Positions 1 through 6,656 of a stretch of 7,835 nt of DNA are shown here, in pieces. Made by a program: the position numbers and the translations under genes. Under the pieces are notes generated by a model, which was given only the letters and a program-made list of their open reading frames with translations, had not been told where the DNA came from and did no database searches. The DNA is from Candidatus Bathyarchaeota archaeon (GTDB taxonomy: Archaea; Thermoproteota; Bathyarchaeia; Bathyarchaeales; B26-1): contig QMYL01000037.1 in assembly GCA_003662645.1 (NCBI GenBank), forward strand, positions 1-7,835. The letters run 5' to 3'. Position 1 is the first letter of the stretch. The number at the start of each line of letters is the position of its first letter.

Positions 1-578
1 TTCTTGATGTGTATGGCGTCCTCCGGACATTTGACGTCGCAGACCATACAACATGGGCAGTGGGCCTTGTCTAGGTTAACCTCAACCCCCAACTCCCCCT
101 TATCCGGGTAGGAATCTACATCCTCAACCTTTTCTCCATCCGGGGTTCTCACTACAACCTCTATAAGGTTGAAGGGGCAAGCTTCCTCACACTCTCTGCA
201 TCCGGGTGGACACTTTTCAGGTTCTATCTCAACCTCCCTTATGAGCTCGGGGAAGCTCTCACTATTCACTACGGGTATTAGCCTCTCGCCGTTTATCCTC
301 AACTCTAGGGCGCCAAAAGGGCAGATGGCGTTGCATATACCGCAGTAATTACACTTCTCAACGTTTATGTTGATCCTTGGGGGTTCCCTCTTCTCACCCT
401 CAACCCTCGGCGGAACCTTTACCTCTATCGCCTCCCTAGGGCAGGTTATGGAGCATATCTCGCATCCGACGCATCTGGTTCTGTCAAGCGACAACGAGTA
501 ACGCCTCGCATACATAACCCTCTCGATCACGAGCCTATCATCAGTCTCGGTCCTCAACAATTTTATGGGCATATACAT
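1..578 (-). CDS. Polyferredoxin, FwdF-like (5' part, cut by the left edge)
   Basis: Translating the minus strand gives 192 codons with no stop before the window edge. Four [4Fe-4S] motifs are visible: CVGCEICSITCP (residues 36-47), CNYCGICNAICP (76-87), CPPGCRECEEACP (123-135, with CX3C at its start) and CPCCMVCDVKCP (174-185). There is no signal peptide or membrane segment, so it is a cytoplasmic electron carrier. Serial ferredoxin domains with linkers such as FGALELRINGE resemble FwdF, the polyferredoxin subunit of formylmethanofuran dehydrogenase; other hydrogenase or oxidoreductase polyferredoxins are possible. The partner enzyme would lie off the left edge. The start is uncertain. ATG 578 (or ATG 572) follows GGAG, but the frame stays open to a TTG at 620, adding 14 residues that include WSTPEK and look coding. 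A TATA box lies at 689-696. Ferredoxin nature is certain; the FwdF assignment is inference. Confidence 0.85.
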   Translation of the reverse strand, partial: MYMPIKLLRTETDDRLVIERVMYARRYSLSLDRTRCVGCEICSITCPREAIEVKVPPRVEGEKREPPRININVEKCNYCGICNAICPFGALELRINGERLIPVVNSESFPELIREVEIEPEKCPPGCRECEEACPFNLIEVVVRTPDGEKVEDVDSYPDKGELGVEVNLDKAHCPCCMVCDVKCPEDAIHIK

Positions 579-688
579 CTTCTCCGGCGTGGACCAATAG
601 GCTGGGGCTTCACCATCCAAGCTAAATTATAACATCTACTCGGCACGCTCTTATTAATCTGTTGGCATCCATCGAGCTTTAGATCAAG

Positions 689-696
689 CTTTTATA
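689..696 (-). promoter_or_regulatory. Probable archaeal TATA box for the polyferredoxin gene
   Basis: The minus strand reads GGAGGCTATAAAAGCTTG, a near-ideal archaeal TATA box with a purine-containing BRE-like stretch before it. Transcription would start about 25 bases downstream, near 665. That gives a leader of roughly 45 bases to the TTG at 620 or 88 bases to the ATG at 578. A weaker box, TTATAATTT at about 624-632, would instead place the start of transcription near 602, which would suit only the ATG starts. Confidence 0.5.
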
Positions 697-810
697 GCCT
701 CCACCGGTTAACTCTCACCATGGAATATAAGAAAAACCGGATGAGGCGAGGAAGCTTCTAGACGAACCCTTAAAGGCCCATGCCGATCATCTTCCACTCT
801 TCTTCAAGCA

Positions 811-826
811 TTAAATGACCATTTAA
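811..826. repeat. 16-base palindrome just after the ceramidase-like gene
   Basis: TTAAATGACCATTTAA is a perfect inverted repeat of 7-base arms around a 2-base centre (AC). It lies 7 bases past the stop codon of the ceramidase-like gene. An AT-rich palindrome at this place could help end transcription or bind a dimeric regulator. It is too short and AT-rich to be a strong RNA hairpin. The structure is seen directly; the role is a guess. Confidence 0.4.
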
Positions 827-833
827 AACGCGG

Positions 834-2153
834 TCAAGGAGATTCCAGTTCCCTATGGAGCCTCTCCGCCAGGTCAATTACGGAGCTCTCAAGTATAGCT
901 TCGGATTCGGGCTTCAGGAAGGTTATGTCCAGGTATCTCGGGGCCATCTCAACCTCATAGCCTCCCCTATTGAAGGCCTCAGCCGTTGGGAAGTACCCAA
1001 CCTCACCATTCCCATATCCAATCACATACGTGTACCGGAAGGGTGAGGCCTCCTTTATCTTCAGGCCCACCTCGACGAATGGTTCACCCGGGATCGCCAC
1101 TAGGAGCGTATCATTCAAGCCGATCAGCATCACCTCGATCCTCTTTGATTTCGGGAAGCTCCTATTCGTTAGGCTCCTTAAGACATCCTCAGCCCATCCA
1201 ATCATGGCCTTAGCTATCCTTAACTCCCCGGTGGAGGCGCCGCTCCTCCTCAACTCCTCAAGTCTCTCCCTCCATGCGGAGAGTTCCTTCTTAGCCTCAT
1301 CTACTGAAGGGGGTTCTCTAACTGGGAGCTCGATGGAGGCGGTTTTCGTTCCCATCTTTACATTGGTTGTTCCATCGAGTCCCTCAGCCACCTTAACAGC
1401 CTCGGCCCCTATCAACCTTCCGAGCCTCTCAACATCCCCGAAGGTTCCCTTACCCCAAACCTCAAGGTTTGTTATGGGGTCTATATCCCCACACGCCCCG
1501 CAGGTGAAGAGGCAGTATAATCCCAGGCTCCTCTCGACGAAGCGTTCAACAGCCCCCGGGTAGTCAGCCGATATGAAGAGGTTGCTCGGGCCCAAAACAA
1601 CCGGGTGGCATGCATAGTTCAGGATTAGGCATCCACCATCTCCCTTAAGGCTATTTACCCGTATCACTCCGAGCTCTTCATCCACCGGCTCCCTACTCCT
1701 TCTCTCCCTATTGTAGCCCACACCCCTAACCAGCCCACTGCCAACTGCAAGGCTGGATTCCCTAAGCCCGTTATTGGCCTGAACAATTGAGTCAACTATC
1801 TTCCGCTCTAGGAGAGCGAGGTACTCCCCATCGACCTCCTCTACACCTCTCATGAAGAAGGTTGCTGGACCGGAGTGGGTATGCGTACACGCGATGAGGA
1901 TGTTCTCTCGACCTATGCCAGTCAGTTCAGATGCCTTGCTCCTTATCCTATCTATAGACTCCATGAAGAGCCCGGTAAGGTCGGCTGAGACTACGGTTAC
2001 CCTCGTCTTCCCATCATCGAGTACTAGGGCTCTAGCGTGGAGGTTGTCATGCACACCTTGGGATGGCTCTCCCCTAAGTATGTATCCAGATAGGTAGACC
2101 CCCACCGGAGGGGTTATATCAACCTTCGAGAAACCGGCCTTCAACTTCCCCAA
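834..2153 (-). CDS. Neutral/alkaline ceramidase-like metallohydrolase (PF04734 N-terminal-domain type), true substrate unknown
   Basis: The protein opens with KAGFSKVDITPP, the family's usual N-terminus, and has no signal peptide, so it should be cytoplasmic. Counting from the longest frame (TTG 2171), metal-site motifs are ACTHTHSGPA (95-103), ACHPVVLG with His189, PGEPF with Glu363, and GYFPT...GGYEV (392-407) carrying the expected Tyr. The region matching the ceramidase nucleophile loop (xGDxSPN) reads GACGDIDP (225-232), so the catalytic Ser is Asp. At about 440 residues it is shorter than true ceramidases (about 650) and lacks their C-terminal domain. It is therefore probably not a ceramidase but a zinc hydrolase or binding protein for another amide or sugar compound. 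Start: TTG 2153 has AGAGGG 9 bases upstream; TTG 2171 overlaps the aminotransferase stop (TTGA), and TTG 2144 is also possible. Co-transcribed with the aminotransferase upstream. Confidence 0.8.
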   Translation of the reverse strand: MGKLKAGFSKVDITPPVGVYLSGYILRGEPSQGVHDNLHARALVLDDGKTRVTVVSADLTGLFMESIDRIRSKASELTGIGRENILIACTHTHSGPATFFMRGVEEVDGEYLALLERKIVDSIVQANNGLRESSLAVGSGLVRGVGYNRERRSREPVDEELGVIRVNSLKGDGGCLILNYACHPVVLGPSNLFISADYPGAVERFVERSLGLYCLFTCGACGDIDPITNLEVWGKGTFGDVERLGRLIGAEAVKVAEGLDGTTNVKMGTKTASIELPVREPPSVDEAKKELSAWRERLEELRRSGASTGELRIAKAMIGWAEDVLRSLTNRSFPKSKRIEVMLIGLNDTLLVAIPGEPFVEVGLKIKEASPFRYTYVIGYGNGEVGYFPTAEAFNRGGYEVEMAPRYLDITFLKPESEAILESSVIDLAERLHRELESP

Positions 2154-2167
2154 GTCTCTAAGCCCTC

Positions 2168-3391
2168 TCAAAGAAGCTCGTCCACATTATCCTTTATCTT
2201 CTCGACGGCCGCCACTATATCATCCATATCCTCCTCGGACCCCAGAAGCTCGTTCTGTCTAAGCCATACAGCCTCCTTGTAGCAGGCCCTCTCGGTGTTC
2301 GGCAATCGCACCTTCGAGTAGTCCATCTCCCTAACGAGCTCCCTCGGTATGAAGGGGATCTCCCCCAACCTCTGGAAGGCTGGCAGTTTATAGAGGGGCC
2401 TATACCCCGGGCTGCACGGTATACCCTCGGCGTTTAGGGCCTCTATGAATACCTCCCTCGGGAGGCCGCCGAAGGCCTCCTCATCATAGCGGAAGATGTA
2501 GAGGTGGTACGCATGGTTCGTTACCTTCTCAGGCCGTTTAAGCGGGGTTATCCCATCTATCCTTGAAAGCTTCCGGGTTAGATACGCAGCCCTCTCATTC
2601 CTGATCCTCGTCTGCTCGGGGAGCCTCTCAAGCTGGACGAGTAGTATGGCAGCCTGGAACTCCGTCATCCTACAGTTCGTGCCTGGGATGAAGTGTTCAT
2701 ACCATAGACCCTTCATTCTCCTGCCGCAGTTATGGTAGGACCAGGCCTTCTCGTAAAGCTCCTTGTCATCCGTCAGTATGATCCCGCCCTCACCGCTCGT
2801 TATATTCTTGCTGGACTGGAAGCTGAAGGCTGATAGGTCACCGAAGGAGCCAACCCTCCTCCCACCCCATTCGGCACCCCAAGCTTGGCATGCATCCTCA
2901 ACCACGACCAGACCGTTCCTCTCGGCTATGGATGTGATGCGCTCCATATCGGCTGGGCAGCCGGCTATGTGCACCGGGATGACGGCCTTCTCGTCGCCGG
3001 TTATCGACTCCTCCATGGCCTTTGGGTCGATCGTGTAAGTGTCGGGGTCTATATCGACAAACTTTGGGATCAGGTTACAGTATATGGACGCCGTAGCTGT
3101 AGCCATGAAGGTGTAGGCGGGCATCAACACCTTACTCCCAGCTGGGACTCCGGCAGCCCTGAGAGATATCTCCAAGGCTGCTGTTCCGTTCACAACGGCC
3201 ACCCCAAAGCGGACACCGTGATACTCTGCAAACCTCCTCTCAAACTCAGCCTTGCGTTCGCCACCTATACCCCACTTACCACTCTCCAAGACCGCCCTCA
3301 AGGCTTCAAGCTCCCTCTCGTCATAGATCGGCCAGGATGGAAACTCCTTCCTCCGTACGGGCTCCCCACCCCTCAACGCGAGCTTAGCCAC
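2168..3391 (-). CDS. DegT/DnrJ/EryC1/StrS-family PLP-dependent aminotransferase
   Basis: This 407-residue, full-length, fold-type I sugar or cyclitol aminotransferase should move an amino group from glutamate or glutamine to a keto sugar or keto cyclitol. Visible features: the SGKWGIGG segment (37-44), the VNGTAALE cofactor-phosphate loop (67-74), PAYTFMATA (91-99), VVEDACQAWG with Asp166 holding the pyridine ring (163-172), and FSFQSSKNITSGEGG with the Schiff-base Lys195 (189-203). GTNCRMTEFQAA (237-248) and SPGYRPLYKLPAF (327-339) resemble the scyllo-inosose aminotransferases (StsC/BtrR type) more than the PseC/ArnB type, but this is a judgement by eye. It begins with GTG preceded by GGGGATGA. 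Its stop overlaps the most upstream possible start of the ceramidase-like gene, so the two probably form one operon. No other aminosugar synthesis genes lie beside it. Confidence 0.9.
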   Translation of the reverse strand: MAKLALRGGEPVRRKEFPSWPIYDERELEALRAVLESGKWGIGGERKAEFERRFAEYHGVRFGVAVVNGTAALEISLRAAGVPAGSKVLMPAYTFMATATASIYCNLIPKFVDIDPDTYTIDPKAMEESITGDEKAVIPVHIAGCPADMERITSIAERNGLVVVEDACQAWGAEWGGRRVGSFGDLSAFSFQSSKNITSGEGGIILTDDKELYEKAWSYHNCGRRMKGLWYEHFIPGTNCRMTEFQAAILLVQLERLPEQTRIRNERAAYLTRKLSRIDGITPLKRPEKVTNHAYHLYIFRYDEEAFGGLPREVFIEALNAEGIPCSPGYRPLYKLPAFQRLGEIPFIPRELVREMDYSKVRLPNTERACYKEAVWLRQNELLGSEEDMDDIVAAVEKIKDNVDELL

Positions 3392-3426
3392 CGTTCATCC
3401 CCAAAGAAATACCTTAATACCATTCA

Positions 3427-3436
3427 GTATATATCT
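3427..3436. promoter_or_regulatory. Shared TATATA element in a divergent promoter region
   Basis: AGTATATATC lies in the short gap between the divergent aminotransferase and riboflavin kinase genes. Because TATATA is its own complement, it can serve as a TATA box either way. It is about 40 bases before the aminotransferase GTG (3391) and about 64 before the RibK ATG (3495), so both transcripts would have short leaders. Other AT-rich stretches nearby (near 3404-3419, and AGTATAGAAG at 3440-3449) could also act. Confidence 0.4.
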
Positions 3437-3481
3437 CTAAGTATAGAAGAGTATAGGGTATGGATCGCGTTTTACACTCAT

Positions 3482-3486
3482 GAGGG
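3482..3486 (+). promoter_or_regulatory. Ribosome binding site that decides the RibK start
   Basis: GAGGG sits 8 bases before the ATG at 3495 and 11 before the ATG at 3498. The earlier ATG at 3480 has no such site and itself overlaps the GAGGG. This supports 3495 (or 3498) as the true start, which also matches the short N-terminus of known archaeal RibK. Confidence 0.5.
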
Positions 3487-3494
3487 CTTGTAAC

Positions 3495-3875
3495 ATGATG
3501 TTATCGTTGAGGGGTAGGGTCTGTAGTGGTGTTGGGAGGGGGGCCTCCTTCTTAAGGATGGGGTGGGTAAGGGAGCAGTTTGTGGAGAAGTTTGGGTTTG
3601 AACCCTACCCTGGAACCCTAAACCTTAACGTATCAAGAGAGGAAACGAGGCTACTGGGGGAGTTTAGGGGGATAGAGATAACTCCTAAAGAGGGATTCCG
3701 CTCGGGGAGGTGCTTCAGAGCGGTGGTGATGGGTAAGATACCCGGGGTCGTCGTCAAACCTGAGGTTGAGGGTTACCCCTCAAACCTCCTGGAGATAGCC
3801 GCCCCAATCTGCCTGAGGGAGGAGCTGAACTTGAAGGACGGCGACGAGGTTGAGGTCACGATACTACTCGAATAA
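3495..3875 (+). CDS. ribK: CTP-dependent riboflavin kinase, archaeal type
   Basis: This enzyme makes FMN from riboflavin, using CTP rather than ATP, in the cytoplasm. The 126-residue protein matches the small single-domain archaeal family (MJ0056 type, about 135 residues), not bacterial RibF. Motifs seen: the glycine-rich VCSGVGRGASFL nucleotide loop (9-20), FEPYPGTLNLNV with the Mg-binding Thr41 and Asn43 (35-46), and the C-terminal EIAAP...LREELNLKDGDEV segment typical of the family. No DNA-binding helix-turn-helix domain is fused, unlike in some archaeal homologues. The start at 3495 is chosen for its GAGGG site and family length; ATG 3480 would add five residues. It is the only plus-strand gene here, divergent from the aminotransferase and ending 15 bases from the convergent YjbQ gene. 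Function assigned with high confidence. Confidence 0.93.
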   Translation: MMLSLRGRVCSGVGRGASFLRMGWVREQFVEKFGFEPYPGTLNLNVSREETRLLGEFRGIEITPKEGFRSGRCFRAVVMGKIPGVVVKPEVEGYPSNLLEIAAPICLREELNLKDGDEVEVTILLE

Positions 3876-3884
3876 TTGATCGAG
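3867..3884. repeat. Short inverted repeat between convergent stop codons
   Basis: CTCGA and TCGAG flank an 8-base AT-rich centre that contains the RibK stop codon. It lies between the convergent ends of ribK and the YjbQ gene. The arms are only 5 bases, so a role in ending transcription is possible but weakly supported. Confidence 0.2.
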
Positions 3885-3890
3885 CCCCAA

Positions 3891-4319
3891 CTACTCACCG
3901 AGTACTGTAACCCTCACCCTACGAACCCTCGGGCCGTCGAGCTCGATGAAGAGGATGGACTGCCACGTCCCCAGCTGCATCCTACCCCCATAGACTGGAA
4001 TGGTGACATCCGGCTTAACCATGCAGTTCAGTATATGTGCATGCGCGTTCTGTTCACCTGGTGCCCAGCCGTACTTCGCGTTGTGGTGGTAGTCTCCTTT
4101 GACCGGAACAAGCCTCTCAAAGGTTGAGAGCACATCAACCCACAGGTCTGGGTCGTGCTCATTTACTGCCACCGCAGCCGTTGCGTGTGGAACCCATATG
4201 TTAACTAGGCCCGTCTTTATCCCGCTCTCCCCAACAACCCTCGACACGTCGTCTGTTATATCGATTATCTCCAGTCTCTTCCCAGTTCTAACCGGGAACT
4301 CCTCCTTGTAGTGCCGCAT
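3891..4319 (-). CDS. YjbQ/UPF0047 family protein (secondary thiamine-phosphate synthase enzyme)
   Basis: The 142-residue protein has the full UPF0047 signature: VPHATAAVAVNEHDP (44-58), YHHNAKYG (77-84), NAHAH (91-95), and GGRMQLGTWQ with FIELDGPR toward the C-terminus. Length is normal for the family (about 130-140). Family members show weak thiamine-phosphate synthase activity in bacteria, and the name rests on that; the physiological reaction is not settled. The conserved His and Glu residues form the likely metal/active site, and trimers are usual. The start is ATG 4319, preceded by a strong AAGGAGGAGG; the frame also opens at the adjoining TTG 4322. The start lies inside the 3' end of the transaldolase-like gene (32-base overlap), so translation is probably coupled. 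Family assignment is very safe; pathway is not. Confidence 0.92.
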   Translation of the reverse strand: MRHYKEEFPVRTGKRLEIIDITDDVSRVVGESGIKTGLVNIWVPHATAAVAVNEHDPDLWVDVLSTFERLVPVKGDYHHNAKYGWAPGEQNAHAHILNCMVKPDVTIPVYGGRMQLGTWQSILFIELDGPRVRRVRVTVLGE

Positions 4320-6537
4320 CAACCTCCTCCTTCAACATCTCCTTAACGTACTTTACACATCTCTCCTTGAAGCGATCGTAGCTATTCGAGAACTCAGTCA
4401 TCGTCTTCTCCGTCGCTCCAAGCTCACCCCACTCGGGCGGTGTTATACCCCTCGTCCCATACTTCTCCGCATCCTCTATCCCGGCCTCCTTAAGCCTCTC
4501 CACCAGGTAGGGGGTCAACTCATACCCGCCGATGAATATATCCTTTATATCGCTCCACTCCTCCGTTAGTCTCCTCAACCTCTCAGGGTCAGGTTTGCCG
4601 AGGACGGAGTTCCTGTATCCCTCAATCTTGAAGTCCGGTTCTAAGCTCCTCTTGTACACATTCATCTGGTGGTTCGGGAACTCCGTATGCGTCATATTAG
4701 AGTCTCCCAGGGTCAGCAGCGTATCGGCTGGCTTCCTCTTCGAGGCTGGGAGGACATCTATACCCTTCATCACCTCCTCAGCTTCCTCGTCGGTTAGGCC
4801 GTATTTCGACTTCAAGTAGGAGATCCACTTCGGCCTGTTCTCCGGGCTGAAGAATATCTCGTACACCCTCATGGTTATGTAGATTCCGCAGTAGCCTATA
4901 TCCTCCTCCAGGGTTGATATGTACCTCCGTACCTCATCTCTCGAACCGCTGATCACACCCATCTCGGCGAGTAGGTTTATGAAGGGCTCCTTGGTCATCG
5001 GGCGTAGATACCTACGGCTGCAGACCGCTCTAACCTTCTCCTCCAAGCTGGACTTGGCCTTAACCTCATCGAGGGCTCCAAGCTGCTCCGCGAGTCTCTC
5101 AACAACCCTAACCTTCTCATCCGGTTTATCGATCTTGTCTAGGGCTCTGGATAGGAGCTTCTCGGCTTGAACCTCCCTGACGTGGTCGTCGAACCTCCCC
5201 CCCATATTCGTCTCGTAGACCGTGGTTAGGCGGATACCCTTCTTAACCGCCTCAGCCCTACCCTCCATCTTCGCTAGGATCAGCCTAACCTCCTGAGAGA
5301 CCGTGAAGGTAACCGTGTTGTTCGTCCCTATGCCGAGACTCTCAAGCTTCCTCGTCAGATCGATGGCGGCTGGCGAGCTCCCGGAGACTTTGAAGACTAT
5401 GTTCGGCCTACCCCTCTCTATACTCTCGGAGTAACCCCAGAGGAGGTACCGGTCATACCTCTTCAAGAACTCCTGGGCATCGCCGTAGATCTTCAATGCG
5501 TCCCTCAAGCTATCCTCGAAGCTGTCAGCTATCTTCGGGTTCAACTGGAGGCTGACCATCCCGTGGTACATACCTGAGGCTATGGCGATCGGTCTGAAGA
5601 CGGCGAGGTTGGGCCATATGCTCACCTCGGTCCCGACCGCCGCTATCTCATCGCCGTGTGCTTCAGGGTTCTCCAGCAGCTCCGGGTGGCCCTTTATTGC
5701 GGTCTTGAAGTCTGGGCATAGGCTTTCACCCTTATAGCCGTCCCACAGGGTGGGTTCGTCATCATAGGCTATAGCGGCCAAGACAGGGTTCGTTGAGACC
5801 TGGACGAAGCCGAGGTGTCTGAGCCACCTCAACCCTAGGGCGTAATCGTTACCGAACTTGCAGAGTCCAGCCTCGCCGAGTCTGTAGTATACGTTCTCCT
5901 TTATCTGTCGTTCAGCCGCCTTCAAGAATGAGCCCATTATGTTTCCGTCGTCTAACTCCTCCCTTATGGCCTTCGCGACGTGTGAGACCATCGAGCCTGG
6001 GGCCCTGTAATACTCAGACATGACCACCTCCATCTCTGAGAGGAACCCTTCCACAACGGCCCTTGCTATGGGGGCGTCTCCGCTTCCCTCTCCGAGTATT
6101 CCCTCCCTCTCAAGCCTCTCCCAATCCTTCAAGGCCCGTGCGATCATCCCCAAGGTTCTGTCAATCTCATCCTTTGAGAAGCCCACCATCCTGCTCTCAA
6201 GCCCGATCAGGTTCATCGCGGTCTGTATTAGGGTCTCGTAGGCCCTCGCGCATGATAGTATCCTCCTCCTATCCTCCTCTGTATCCTCTCCCCTCACCTC
6301 CATGATCGCCTTGTTGAAGATGAAGTTCAGTTGGCGTATTGCGTTGCCAACAACCCCCTCGAGCTTACCGACCATCTCTTTGTGGAGTATATGGTCAGCC
6401 GCGAGCTTTGTGTGACCCTTGAGGGTCAGGTAGACTATGTGGTCGCTGTGATCTGTGCTTGGAACCGGGAAGTCGAGCTCCTCAGGCCTAGCTGAGGATA
6501 GAACCTTATTAACTAGGTCTCCCCTCAAGCCACTCAT
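4288..6537 (-). CDS. Large transaldolase-like protein with unknown N- and C-terminal extensions
   Basis: The 749-residue protein holds a transaldolase-type core at about 225-500. Compared with E. coli TalB, the catalytic set can be placed in order: Asp231 (KFGND, for Asp17), Asn250 (VSTNPVL, for Asn35), Glu304 (GTEVS, for Glu96), the Schiff-base Lys383 (VFKVSGS, for Lys132), Asn406 and Thr408 (GTNNTVTF, for Asn154/Thr156), and Arg448 (MGGRFDD, for Arg181). Spacing mostly agrees, with an insertion of about 40 residues between Glu304 and Lys383. It should form a Schiff base with a keto sugar phosphate or related donor. The first 220 residues are mainly helical and the last 250, with LTLGDSNMTHTEF (about 606-618), match nothing I recognise. 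Usual transaldolases have 210-380 residues. ATG 6537 follows GGTGG; GTG 6555 would add six residues. Overlaps YjbQ downstream. Confidence 0.8.
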   Translation of the reverse strand: MSGLRGDLVNKVLSSARPEELDFPVPSTDHSDHIVYLTLKGHTKLAADHILHKEMVGKLEGVVGNAIRQLNFIFNKAIMEVRGEDTEEDRRRILSCARAYETLIQTAMNLIGLESRMVGFSKDEIDRTLGMIARALKDWERLEREGILGEGSGDAPIARAVVEGFLSEMEVVMSEYYRAPGSMVSHVAKAIREELDDGNIMGSFLKAAERQIKENVYYRLGEAGLCKFGNDYALGLRWLRHLGFVQVSTNPVLAAIAYDDEPTLWDGYKGESLCPDFKTAIKGHPELLENPEAHGDEIAAVGTEVSIWPNLAVFRPIAIASGMYHGMVSLQLNPKIADSFEDSLRDALKIYGDAQEFLKRYDRYLLWGYSESIERGRPNIVFKVSGSSPAAIDLTRKLESLGIGTNNTVTFTVSQEVRLILAKMEGRAEAVKKGIRLTTVYETNMGGRFDDHVREVQAEKLLSRALDKIDKPDEKVRVVERLAEQLGALDEVKAKSSLEEKVRAVCSRRYLRPMTKEPFINLLAEMGVISGSRDEVRRYISTLEEDIGYCGIYITMRVYEIFFSPENRPKWISYLKSKYGLTDEEAEEVMKGIDVLPASKRKPADTLLTLGDSNMTHTEFPNHQMNVYKRSLEPDFKIEGYRNSVLGKPDPERLRRLTEEWSDIKDIFIGGYELTPYLVERLKEAGIEDAEKYGTRGITPPEWGELGATEKTMTEFSNSYDRFKERCVKYVKEMLKEEVDAALQGGVPG
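4323..4332 (-). promoter_or_regulatory. Strong ribosome binding site for YjbQ inside the upstream gene
   Basis: The minus strand reads AAGGAGGAGG followed by TTG and then ATG 4319. It is the strongest Shine-Dalgarno sequence in the window and is placed within the last codons of the transaldolase-like gene. It argues that YjbQ is made from the same transcript. Confidence 0.6.
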
Positions 6538-6582
6538 ACCCCAAACCACCAACACAGCTTACCCATAGATTTAGTACATAGT

Positions 6583-6590
6583 TAGAAATA
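6583..6590 (-). promoter_or_regulatory. Possible TATA box for the transaldolase-like/YjbQ operon
   Basis: In the gap of about 100 bases behind the deacetylase gene the minus strand reads AAGGATAAGAGATATTTCTA. TATTTCTA preceded by a purine-rich BRE-like stretch would place transcription start near 6561, shortly before the GTG at 6555 and 24 bases before the preferred ATG at 6537. The gap also contains an AACCGGTT palindrome (6627-6634) of unknown use. Confidence 0.25.
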
Positions 6591-6656
6591 TCTCTTATCC
6601 TTGAATGTGGAAGTTTTAGGTTGACAAACCGGTTCAATACAGATTGATAGCTGACG

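Larger units (their letters stand above)
579..833. other. Intergenic region between polyferredoxin and ceramidase-like gene
   Basis: This 255-base gap is the longest non-coding stretch of the window. It holds the TATA box at 689-696, a second weak AT-rich box near 624-632, the possible upstream TTG start at 620, and the palindrome at 811-826. I see no tRNA fold, no C/D-box pair and no convincing small gene. Only a 13-codon frame (809-811 back to 770) occurs, and it has no ribosome binding site. Confidence 0.6.

Noticed and set aside
704..740. CCGGTT ... AACCGG inverted repeat in the 579-833 gap
   Set aside because: The arms are 6 bases with a 25-base AT-rich loop, too weak to support a terminator, attachment site or RNA.
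770..811. 13-codon minus-strand frame in the intergenic region
   Set aside because: It has no ribosome binding site, its ATG overlaps the palindrome, and it is too short to judge.
579..833. A small RNA gene (tRNA or C/D-box RNA) in the longest gap
   Set aside because: I found no cloverleaf arms and no C box paired with a D box at proper spacing on either strand.
970..1563. 197-codon plus-strand frame, and other plus-strand frames within 855-2097
   Set aside because: These lie opposite the ceramidase-like gene, whose product has clear family motifs. Their products are Ser/Pro-rich with no motif, as expected for the reverse of a purine-rich coding strand.
834..2153. Naming this gene a true ceramidase
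   Set aside because: The catalytic serine is replaced by Asp, the C-terminal domain and signal peptide are missing, and archaea have no known ceramide.
2885..3493. 202-codon plus-strand frame running through the divergent promoter region
   Set aside because: It is opposite the aminotransferase active-site coding region, has no family motif and runs over the promoter and into the start of ribK.
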